DNA of 27,558 nucleotides from JAGLQA01 sp023135565. GTDB lineage: Bacteria; Acidobacteriota; Aminicenantia; UBA2199. Positions 7,665 to 14,013 of this stretch are shown piece after piece. The stretch is from positions 1 to 27,558 of the forward strand of contig DAOWCY010000085.1 of NCBI GenBank assembly GCA_030639305.1, given 5' to 3'. Position 1 is the stretch's first letter. Every line of letters begins with the position of its first letter. Under the pieces are notes generated by a model. The model had not been told where the DNA came from. It searched no databases and saw only the letters and a program-made list of their open reading frames with translations. Position numbers and translations under genes: made by a program.

Positions 7665-8506
7665 TTTAATACTCCGTAAATCCCCTGCTGCTGCATTTTA
7701 TTCTTGAGCTTCTTCAGGGCTTTTAATTCGATGCGCCGGACACCCTCGGGACTCAAACTCATGCGCCGGGCAATCTCTCTCAATTTTAACGGGTCTTCAT
7801 CTTCGAAACCATACCTGAGTTTTATAACTTCCGCTTCTTTCTCCGTCAACTCCTCGGCAATATCTTCGCGTACTAAGTCGCGGGTGGTTAATCCGATCAA
7901 AGTTTTCTGCGGATCGAGCGTCGTGTGGTCGGGCAAAATAGTAGAGAGCTTGGCGGAGCCACCATTGGAAACACTCTTATCTAAAGAAACGATTTCATCA
8001 GGAACTGTCATCATTAACTTGATTTTTTTAACCGGTATTTTCAATTCTTCGGACAATTCTTTCTCAGTGGGCCGCCTCTTTAACGTCTTGTTTAAATTAA
8101 AATAGGTCTTCTTAAAATTGAGATAATCATTATAAAAAATATCGGGAAAAGAAATCAGTTTCTGGTTTTTCGATAAATACCGCCGTATTTCACTCCTTAC
8201 CCACCACATGGCATAAGTGTAAAACCGGTTCTCCCGGGCCGGGTCAAATCTCTTTAAAGCTTCGATAAGTCCTTTGTTGCCTTCATTCACCAGGTCAAGG
8301 AAATTATCATCTTTGAAATAATACTTTAAGGCTTCCTTTACTACCAATTTTTGGTTGGCAACAATCACTCTTTCAAAGGCATCTTTATCCCCGTCCCTGG
8401 CTTTGATGATCAACTCCCGCTCTTCCTCCGGGGACAATAGAGATATCTTGTTTACACTTTGAAAATACAAAGTCAACGAATCGAGAGATTTCCTATTTTT
8501 TGCCAT
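7661..8506 (-). CDS. Sigma-70 family RNA polymerase sigma factor (group 2/3, possible stress sigma)
   Basis: About 281 residues from the ATG at 8506 (MAKNRKSLDSL); an ATG at 8527 would add 7 residues inside hspR. Region 1.2 (SLTLYFQSVNKISLLSPEEE), region 2 (LVNEGNKGLIEALKRFDPARENRFYTYAMWWVRSEIRRYL), a region 3 segment (RRPTEKELSEELKIP) and region 4 (LTEKEAEVIKLRYGF to SPEGVRRIELKALKKLK) are all present. Region 1.1 is absent and the size is near that of RpoH. The region 2.4 helix, MWWVRSEIRRYL, differs from the housekeeping WWIRQAI pattern, implying other promoter preferences. Its position behind dnaJ and hspR suggests a heat-stress role, which is inference. Confidence 0.85.
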   Translation of the reverse strand: MAKNRKSLDSLTLYFQSVNKISLLSPEEERELIIKARDGDKDAFERVIVANQKLVVKEALKYYFKDDNFLDLVNEGNKGLIEALKRFDPARENRFYTYAMWWVRSEIRRYLSKNQKLISFPDIFYNDYLNFKKTYFNLNKTLKRRPTEKELSEELKIPVKKIKLMMTVPDEIVSLDKSVSNGGSAKLSTILPDHTTLDPQKTLIGLTTRDLVREDIAEELTEKEAEVIKLRYGFEDEDPLKLREIARRMSLSPEGVRRIELKALKKLKNKMQQQGIYGVLN

Positions 8507-8882
8507 CTTCCTTAAATAATGCCACATTCGAAGACGAGAATTTTACCAGGGCGCTTTTCTTCTTCTGCTCGAAAAGATTCTCCCGCCCCGAAAAGAATTC
8601 TTTCTTCAACTCTTCCAAAAAATTCCCGAACTCTTCCTGCATCTTCTCCATTTTTTTCTTCATGTTGTAAATGATTTCGATACCGGCCAGGTTGACTCCC
8701 ATTTCCCGGGAAAGATTAAGTATAAACTCAAGCTTTTTTAAGTCTTCATCCGTGTAAAACCGGGTATTTCCCTTTGTCCGGGAGGGGACCAACAGCCCTT
8801 CCCGCTCATACAACCTTAATGTCTGCGGGTGTATATTATATTTAGACGCAACCGCGGAAATTAAATAGGTGTTTCCTTTCAT
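8493..8882 (-). CDS. hspR: HspR-like MerR-family heat-shock repressor
   Basis: A 129-residue MerR-type regulator. The N-terminal winged helix reads YLISAVASKYNIHPQTLRLYEREGLLVPSRTKGNTRFYTDEDLKKLEFI, and MGVNLAGIEIIYNMKKKMEKM follows; both closely match HspR, which represses dnaK/clpB-type operons and uses DnaK as co-repressor in actinobacteria and epsilonproteobacteria. The C-terminal 60 residues form a charged helical tail. ATGA overlaps the dnaJ stop, so it is co-translated with the J-protein. It likely autoregulates its operon, but I could not find a complete HAIR element (CTTGAGT-N7-ACTCAAG) upstream; only one ACTCAAG half-site exists at 10386-10392. Confidence 0.9.
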   Translation of the reverse strand: MKGNTYLISAVASKYNIHPQTLRLYEREGLLVPSRTKGNTRFYTDEDLKKLEFILNLSREMGVNLAGIEIIYNMKKKMEKMQEEFGNFLEELKKEFFSGRENLFEQKKKSALVKFSSSNVALFKEDGKK

Positions 8883-9976
8883 AATTCTAATCCTGTCCTT
8901 GGATTATAAGGGGCTTTCTTCTCGATATCTTTTAATAATTGCCTCACCTCGATGTCTTTTACCGGGGGGGGGACAATTTTTATCTCGATCATCATGTCGC
9001 CCCTGTTTTTGGTCTTGGGATTGATGATCCCTTTGTTTTTTAAACGCAGCTTGCGGCCCGAAGGGGTAGATGGCGGGATCTTCAGTAGGGCTTGACCATC
9101 CAGGGTGGGCACTTCGATCTTTGCCCCTAAAGCAGCTTCTAAGTAAGTTACCGGCACCACTATGTCCAGGTTTGCCCCATTTCTTTTGAAAAATTTGTGG
9201 GGGGAGACATTGATAGTGATGATCAAATCGCCGGCGGGACCTCCGAACCTGCCGGCATTACCTTTCCCGGCCAGCCTGACCCTGGCATTGTTTTCCACGC
9301 CGGCGGGTATTCTTGCTTTTATCTTCGTTACTTTATCGGCTCGACCTTCCCCGTGGCAGGATGAGCAATTTTTGCCGGGTAAGTAACCGCTGCCGCCGCA
9401 CTGCATACAGGTGGAGGCAAACTTCATAAAACCGGTTTGTTTTTCGACCCTGCCGCTCCCTTTGCAGGTGGGGCAGGTTTCCTTCGCGGAACCGGCTTCG
9501 ATGCCTTTACCGCCGCAATTTGTGCATTTCTCCTTTCTTACCACCTGGATCGGGGTTTCGAGTCCTACGGCCGCGTCTAAAAATCCTAAGTTCATGGAAT
9601 AGAGTAAATCTTCGCCGGGTTCAGGTTTTCTTTCCCGGCCCCTTGCTTGCGACTGCCTGCTGCCGAAAAGGGTTTCGAATATATCGCCGAAACTGCTGGA
9701 CCCGGGGGAATTAAAATCGAAACCTTCGAAATTGGAGAAGTCCCGGGTCTGGCGGGAGTTTCCTCCTAAATTGCCGAAAGTATCGAATTGTTTTCTTTTT
9801 TGCGGGTCTTTCAGTACTTCGTAAGCCTGGTTGATCTCTTTGAATTTTTTTTCCGCCGCTTTATCGCCGGGGTTCAGGTCGGGGTGGTGTTTTCTGGCTA
9901 ATTTTCTATAGGCCTTTTTTATTTCAGAAAGGGATGCCTTCTTGCCCACACCGAGAATCGTATAATAATCGTTCAT
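8879..9976 (-). CDS. dnaJ: Chaperone DnaJ (Hsp40, type I)
   Basis: The 365-residue protein has the full type I J-protein layout: J domain (residues 1-68) with the HPD motif at 31-33 that stimulates DnaK ATPase; a Gly/Phe-rich linker (about 69-115); four zinc-coordinating CxxCxGxG repeats at C151, C168, C190 and C204; then the two substrate-binding beta domains (LIITINVSPHKFFKRNG and LEAALGAKIEVPTLDG) and the C-terminal dimerisation region. It acts in the cytoplasm with DnaK and GrpE, neither of which is in this window. It lies 72 bp downstream of flbD and overlaps hspR. No strong ribosome site precedes the ATG, so readthrough or coupling from flbD may matter. Confidence 0.95.
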   Translation of the reverse strand: MNDYYTILGVGKKASLSEIKKAYRKLARKHHPDLNPGDKAAEKKFKEINQAYEVLKDPQKRKQFDTFGNLGGNSRQTRDFSNFEGFDFNSPGSSSFGDIFETLFGSRQSQARGRERKPEPGEDLLYSMNLGFLDAAVGLETPIQVVRKEKCTNCGGKGIEAGSAKETCPTCKGSGRVEKQTGFMKFASTCMQCGGSGYLPGKNCSSCHGEGRADKVTKIKARIPAGVENNARVRLAGKGNAGRFGGPAGDLIITINVSPHKFFKRNGANLDIVVPVTYLEAALGAKIEVPTLDGQALLKIPPSTPSGRKLRLKNKGIINPKTKNRGDMMIEIKIVPPPVKDIEVRQLLKDIEKKAPYNPRTGLEL

Positions 9977-10048
9977 ATGGAAATTTTACTTTAGAACAAC
10001 CTAAAAATCAAGCCGTTGGCCGTTACTTTTTCAGGTTCAGCGTTCTTC

Positions 10049-10321
10049 TTATCTTCTTCCTCTATCCGGTCTTCTATCCGATTTTCTATCCGATTTCCTG
10101 TCCGGTTTCTTGTCCGGCTTTCTCCGGTTTGCTCTTTCCTCTTCCCTGATTCCCTGCCTGCTGGCATCTATTTTCTGCAGTACATCGCCGGGTGTGGTTT
10201 TCAGGCAAATTTTTTCGCCTGTAGTCAATGTGACTGCTGTTTCCGGTTCTTTTTCTATGGCTTTGACCAAATCTGTATTCAGCAGAATTTCCATACCGTC
10301 TTTTCTTAGCACTCTTATCAT
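10049..10321 (-). CDS. flbD: FlbD family protein with a tandem-repeat basic tail
   Basis: Residues 1-58 match the FlbD/SwrD family (MIRVLRKDGMEILLNTDLVKAIEKEPETAVTLTTGEK and LKTTPGDVLQKI), short proteins usually found among motility genes and linked to flagellar torque or swarming. Here no flagellar gene is near. The remaining 32 residues are a Lys/Arg/Asp/Pro tail made of about five four-residue units of the type (R/K)(R/K)(P/S)D, encoded by an imperfect 12-bp tandem repeat at about 10058-10120. Such a tail is not part of the family and could bind nucleic acid or be a neutral repeat expansion. It is first in the dnaJ-hspR operon. GGAGG lies about 15 nt before the ATG, unusually far. Confidence 0.82.
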   Translation of the reverse strand: MIRVLRKDGMEILLNTDLVKAIEKEPETAVTLTTGEKICLKTTPGDVLQKIDASRQGIREEERANRRKPDKKPDRKSDRKSDRRPDRGRR

Positions 10322-10464
10322 TTTATTTTTAAATTACCTCCGCTCTTGCCATTACATGGCGGTAATGAGCCGGATGTCTTACATAACTCAAGTTCCCACC
10401 GCCAGGTGGCTTTTTTTTATGCTTCGACCTGGAAAAACGTCTTAAAACATCGAAATTTCTACAC
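10322..10464 (-). promoter_or_regulatory. Structured 143-nt leader of the flbD-dnaJ-hspR operon
   Basis: Read on the minus strand, two structured regions occur. The distal one allows two mutually exclusive stems: CCACC/GGTGG around a TGGC loop (10396-10409), or CCAGGT/ACCTGG (10427-10432 with 10402-10407). The proximal one is ATTACC-GCCAT-gta-ATGGC-(9 nt)-GGTAAT (10333-10366); its 3' strand includes part of GGAGGTAAT, the only Shine-Dalgarno-like sequence. No known riboswitch consensus was recognised. An RNA thermometer or other translational switch is plausible. Confidence 0.45.
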
Positions 10465-10470
10465 ACTGAA

Positions 10471-10499
10471 ATAATATCATACTTCCGAGCTTTTTGCAA
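10471..10499 (-). promoter_or_regulatory. Predicted promoter of the flbD-dnaJ-hspR-sigma operon
   Basis: On the minus strand TTGCAA (10499-10494) and TATTAT (10476-10471) are separated by exactly 17 bp. The predicted start is near 10464. Confidence 0.55.
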
Positions 10500-10547
10500 T
10501 TTTAATTTGTGTAAGTGTTCAGTTCCGGAAAAAACTAAAACAGACTT

Positions 10548-10606
10548 GCCTCCGGCGGCCCTGCCGGGGGCCAAACTTTTGAAAAAGTTTGAACAAAACT
10601 TTTGTT
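10548..10606 (+). repeat. Intergenic palindromic repeat, module A (59-bp full copy)
   Basis: A full-length copy running from GCCTCCGGCGGCC to CAAAACTTTTGTT, virtually identical to the copy at 26762-26820. It lies upstream of the flbD promoter and downstream of the Clp gene. Confidence 0.9.
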
Positions 10607-10659
10607 TAAAAAAGCGAAAAGCCCCCTATAAAAGCTTTGAATTTTTCTTTTTCCAAAAC

Positions 10660-10771
10660 TGATGATGTCGTAAAAAGTCAAAAAAAGAGGAATCTAAAAA
10701 TGAAGACTGCTGATAACAAACGGTTTTCAAGATCGGGTCTTGCTCAAAAAAGACTTTTTACGGGACCATCA
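10660..10771. mobile_element. MITE-like element with about 20-bp terminal inverted repeats
   Basis: The arm at 10660-10679 (TGATG then CGTAAAAAGTC) is inverted at 10752-10771, with 17 of 20 positions matching including an unbroken 11-bp core. The 112-bp interior carries no convincing protein. Size and structure fit a non-autonomous miniature element. The rest of the 10607-10872 gap is AT-rich with no gene I can support. Confidence 0.55.
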
Positions 10772-10872
10772 AAACTGAATAGTTACTAATTTGTTTGCTA
10801 ACCCTCCATTTTTTTATTTCAATTTCCCCTTTTCCCAATTTAACCTGGACTCTCCCCGCACCCCCACGGGGC

Positions 10873-13854
10873 TTATAGGGTGGGGGCGCCGACACCGATG
10901 TTCTGCTCTAACAATTCCTGCCGGGGAAGCGATTCGGCCCCACCCGGTTCGAGACTGACTTCTACTTCATCATTTTCCAGCGAACAGACCACATACCCGG
11001 CATATTCCCACTCTTTCTCCAGGGCGGTTTTGGCGATTTTCTCCAGGATAATGTTCTTTAAGGCCCGCGATATGTTCCTGGCGCCGTATTCCTTCGAATA
11101 ACCGAGCCGCACCACATGGTCGATAACCTCCTCCCGGATAATCAACTCCTTGTCGAGCTTATCTAAATGCTCCCGCGTATTTTCCAATTGAATGTCGATT
11201 ATTTTTTTTATCTCTTCTTCCCGCAGGTGATCGAATACGATGATCTCATCTATCCGATTCAAAAACTCAGGGGCAAAATACTTCTTTAAAGACTTGATCA
11301 GCGAAACCCGGGGGACACTACTCCCTTCTACATCACCCCGGTAACCCATCTGCGACCTGGAAAACAAAGATGTACCGATATTCGAGGTCATAATTATAGT
11401 AGTATGCGAGAAATCTACTACGTTGCCCCGGGCGTCGGTTAACCTGCCGGCATCGAACACTTGTAAAAAAATGTTCAATAACTGCGAGTCGGCTTTCTCT
11501 ATCTCATCCAAAAGAATAACCGAATAAGGATTCTGCCTCACTTTATCGGTCAATTGGTTGGAGTCCATATAGCCGATATAACCGGGAGCCGCTCCCACAA
11601 ACCGCGAATAGGTAAACTTCTCCATATACTCGGACATATCGATGCGGATTAAATAATCTTCCGATCCATAAAGCGCCCGGCTCAGGGCAATGCCGGTTTC
11701 CGTTTTCCCCACCCCGGTGGGACCGACAAAAAGGAATACGCCGTCAGGCCGGTTCGGCTTGATATCGAAATTCAATTTCGAGGTGATAATCGCAGCGGTA
11801 ATCCTGTCTAAAGATTCATCCTGGCCGATGATCTCTTTAAGCAAGCTGTCCTGCAAATTAACCAGCCTGTTTTTCAGGGAGAGGGGGACATTCGATTCCG
11901 GGAGGTTCAATATATCGGCCAGTACTTCCACTATATCACCCTGGTTCACCCTGGATTCCCTACTTTCACCGTTGTGAATTTTGTATTTCACTTTTGCCAC
12001 GGCCCGCTCCAACACCAAAATGGCGGCATCGGGCAGGTTCTTGCCCCTGATATTCCGTTTGGCTCCCGATGCGATGTCTTCCAGCACATCTTCGGGGATA
12101 ATCATATGCTCCTTTAAGAAAATTTTCTTAGCTAAATTTTTTAAAATTTCCTTAGTGCTTTCAGCCGTCATCTCCTTAACGCTGAGCTGCTGGAAAACCC
12201 CCATCAGGGCATTGTCTTTCTCGATGACGTTCTTAAATTCGTCATAATTGGTGGTGGCGATGACCTGGATGGAATTCTCCCGCAAAAATTGCTTCATTAT
12301 GTTGATCAGGTCCAGCGAAGTGCCGCGGGCTGAATTAGGAGCAATCATCAGGTGCAGGTCTTCTAAAACCAGGATGGCGTTTTGCGATTTGAAATCCTGC
12401 AGCAGTTTTAAGACTTTCTCTTCAAACTGCCCCCTGTATTTCGAGCCGGTTAAAAGAGAAACGAAATTGATCTCCTTTAATTTTTTATTCTTCAGGGCAT
12501 CCGGTACGCCGCCGTCTAAGATGCGCCTGGCCAGGGCCCTTATCAAGGCGGTTTTACCGACGCCGCTGTCTCCCACCAAAATTAGGTTTCTCCTGGAATT
12601 GGAGATCAACACCTCTATCATCTCTCTTTGCTCTTTTTCCCTGGCGATGATCTCGTCATTATCCCGGGATACCCGGGCCGTGATATCGATAAAATAATCT
12701 TCCTGCTGTTGGGCGGTTTTTCCTTTATGCCTGCCCATGGTCTCTTTCACCTTTTTTACTTTTTCCGCCACCCGCTTGTTCTGGGTGATGCGCAGGACTT
12801 TGTCATAAAAGTTAAGCGCCAATTCATAATTCTCTTCCTTCAGGTAGATATCACCCATAACTTCATAACTTTCGGCATAATGGGGGTAAAAAAGGATAAA
12901 TCTCTGCATGATCTTTTTGACATCGAATACCCGGTTCATATTCACCAAATTCTTGACCTGCAGGAGATAAATCAAAGGCAGGTTCAGGCTTTCGAAAGAC
13001 AGGTCTTTTATAAGATTATAGCTTTCTAAATAGAGTCTCTCCTTGTGATAACCGTAAGCGGCTTCGATGGTATCGCTTTTCTCCAACAGTAGATTTTTTT
13101 CATCTTTCATCCTGCTTTTGATAAGGTTGGCCGTCTCAAATTCGAAATTAGAAACAAGGAATTCAAATATCTTACTATCGTACTCTTTATTCTTAATTTT
13201 AACCTCTTTCTCGAAATTCATATCCCGGTACGCCAATTCCGAAGCTGTCACACCGGACAATAATAAAACCTGGTTCCCCTTGCTTACCACGAAAGGAGTA
13301 AGGGGGAAATTGATTGCCGGGTTCGTATAAATCAAGTCGTTTGTAATCGGCTCACCGGTATTGAAGAGATTCTTCAGGTTAACTTTACTTTTCCCGGAGA
13401 AGATAGAACCGGTAACTTTTTGGTCGAAGATCTTGAAAAAATTTTCTATCCAGAACTTGTAATCCACGAATAGGGCCTGTTTATCCTTTTTATCGAAACC
13501 CAGGCCGCTACTCTTTAAGTAGTCGATTAGATTTTCGATTATAAAAACAAATGTGTGCCGCTCAGTCCTGGTAAAACTGAAAATCCCGGTGTCGAACTTA
13601 TATAGGTAGAGATTGATGTTGGACATCACATCCACCACATTTTTAGGGAAGAAACTTTTTCTTTCCGGCAGTATGAGGTTTCTTTTTTTATGCAGGCTCT
13701 CGCTTTTCACCAGCACATCCATGATAAATATCAGGTTGAGAAGCAATTTGTCGGAATTCTTCTTATCTAAGTCCATCTTTTCAGGATTTTCCCGGGGAGA
13801 AAAATATGTTGTGAATTCATTTAACTTTTTTAAGTTGCCTAATTGAATATTCAT
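10873..13854 (-). CDS. Clp/Hsp100 double AAA+ ATPase with a novel N-terminal TPR-containing region
   Basis: A 993-residue Hsp100 unfoldase. AAA1 has Walker A GDSGVGKT (428-435) and pore loop KYRG (472-475), but its Walker B reads LVLEDLH (E498, D499) instead of the usual acidic DE order, and the ALERRFQ arginine-finger stretch is ALMGVFQ. AAA2 is canonical: GPTGVGKT (711-718), GYIGYMDSNQLTDKVR pore loop, ILLDEIEKA (780-788), NRIDEI with R867, and GARNISRAL sensor 2. The Clp-N repeats and the long ClpB coiled-coil are absent. The first 400 residues are unfamiliar except a TPR-like pair at about 320-370. An MGY tripeptide lies where ClpC carries its ClpP-binding VGF loop. Threading and unfolding of proteins by AAA2 is expected; ClpP partnership is uncertain. 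Confidence 0.88.
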   Translation of the reverse strand: MNIQLGNLKKLNEFTTYFSPRENPEKMDLDKKNSDKLLLNLIFIMDVLVKSESLHKKRNLILPERKSFFPKNVVDVMSNINLYLYKFDTGIFSFTRTERHTFVFIIENLIDYLKSSGLGFDKKDKQALFVDYKFWIENFFKIFDQKVTGSIFSGKSKVNLKNLFNTGEPITNDLIYTNPAINFPLTPFVVSKGNQVLLLSGVTASELAYRDMNFEKEVKIKNKEYDSKIFEFLVSNFEFETANLIKSRMKDEKNLLLEKSDTIEAAYGYHKERLYLESYNLIKDLSFESLNLPLIYLLQVKNLVNMNRVFDVKKIMQRFILFYPHYAESYEVMGDIYLKEENYELALNFYDKVLRITQNKRVAEKVKKVKETMGRHKGKTAQQQEDYFIDITARVSRDNDEIIAREKEQREMIEVLISNSRRNLILVGDSGVGKTALIRALARRILDGGVPDALKNKKLKEINFVSLLTGSKYRGQFEEKVLKLLQDFKSQNAILVLEDLHLMIAPNSARGTSLDLINIMKQFLRENSIQVIATTNYDEFKNVIEKDNALMGVFQQLSVKEMTAESTKEILKNLAKKIFLKEHMIIPEDVLEDIASGAKRNIRGKNLPDAAILVLERAVAKVKYKIHNGESRESRVNQGDIVEVLADILNLPESNVPLSLKNRLVNLQDSLLKEIIGQDESLDRITAAIITSKLNFDIKPNRPDGVFLFVGPTGVGKTETGIALSRALYGSEDYLIRIDMSEYMEKFTYSRFVGAAPGYIGYMDSNQLTDKVRQNPYSVILLDEIEKADSQLLNIFLQVFDAGRLTDARGNVVDFSHTTIIMTSNIGTSLFSRSQMGYRGDVEGSSVPRVSLIKSLKKYFAPEFLNRIDEIIVFDHLREEEIKKIIDIQLENTREHLDKLDKELIIREEVIDHVVRLGYSKEYGARNISRALKNIILEKIAKTALEKEWEYAGYVVCSLENDEVEVSLEPGGAESLPRQELLEQNIGVGAPTL

Positions 13855-13863
13855 TTTTAATCA

Positions 13864-13919
13864 CACTCCTGTAACAAGAGTGACTTCGTACCGGCCCTCA
13901 GGCCCCAAAAACACGAAGT
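13864..13919 (-). promoter_or_regulatory. Two stable leader hairpins of the Clp gene, the second covering its ribosome site
   Basis: In the 78-nt leader read on the minus strand, the first hairpin pairs ACTTCGT with ACGAAGT (13919-13913 with 13889-13883), with an inner GGCC/GGCC pair. The second is an 8-bp stem, CACTCTTG/CAGGAGTG with a 3-nt loop (13882-13864), which contains GGAG, the only Shine-Dalgarno candidate, 11 nt from the ATG. Melting of this stem would be needed for initiation, as in RNA thermometers. Confidence 0.5.
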
Positions 13920-13938
13920 ACTTGAACCATTACATAAA

Positions 13939-13967
13939 AGTATATATTCTAAATGAAAATTTGTCAA
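13939..13967 (-). promoter_or_regulatory. Strong predicted promoter of the Clp gene
   Basis: On the minus strand a perfect TTGACA (13967-13962) and TATACT (13944-13939) are separated by 17 bp. The predicted start is near 13932. Confidence 0.72.
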
Positions 13968-13978
13968 TTTAAAATTGA
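13964..13978. promoter_or_regulatory. 15-bp palindrome spanning both divergent -35 boxes
   Basis: TCAATTT-A-AAATTGA is a perfect inverted repeat with one central base. It overlaps the Clp-side -35 (13962-13967) and the kinase-side -35 (13975-13980). A dimeric regulator bound here would affect both genes. Part of the symmetry comes from the two opposed TTGA-type hexamers themselves. Confidence 0.45.
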
Positions 13979-14003
13979 TTTTTTTGCTCATGTTTGATAT
14001 ACT
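13975..14003 (+). promoter_or_regulatory. Predicted promoter of the TPR-kinase gene (near-leaderless)
   Basis: TTGATT (13975-13980), a 17-bp spacer and TATACT (13998-14003) place the transcription start near 14010, only about 4 nt before the ATG at 14014. No ribosome site precedes that ATG. Confidence 0.6.
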
Positions 14004-14013
14004 CTTTGCACAC

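Noticed and set aside
10372..10392. Possible HAIR operator for HspR upstream of flbD
   Set aside because: ACTCAAG is present at 10386-10392 but the expected CTTGAGT seven bases away is not; the matching position reads GGATGTC. Only a half-site.
10396..10418. Rho-independent terminator on the plus strand (CCACC-GCCA-GGTGG then T run)
   Set aside because: It looks like a terminator, but no plus-strand gene lies upstream; I interpret the stem as part of the minus-strand flbD leader.
10329..10574. 81-codon minus-strand frame upstream of flbD
   Set aside because: It overlaps the predicted promoter, the structured leader and a module A repeat, and has low-complexity, basic composition with no family likeness.
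10700..10789. 29-codon frame inside the MITE-like element, with GAGG 9 nt upstream
   Set aside because: Very short, spans the terminal inverted repeat, and has no recognisable motif; not enough to call a gene.
12248..13029. Plus-strand frames antisense to the Clp gene
   Set aside because: The minus strand encodes continuous Clp motifs; the antisense frames lack any family features or start signals.
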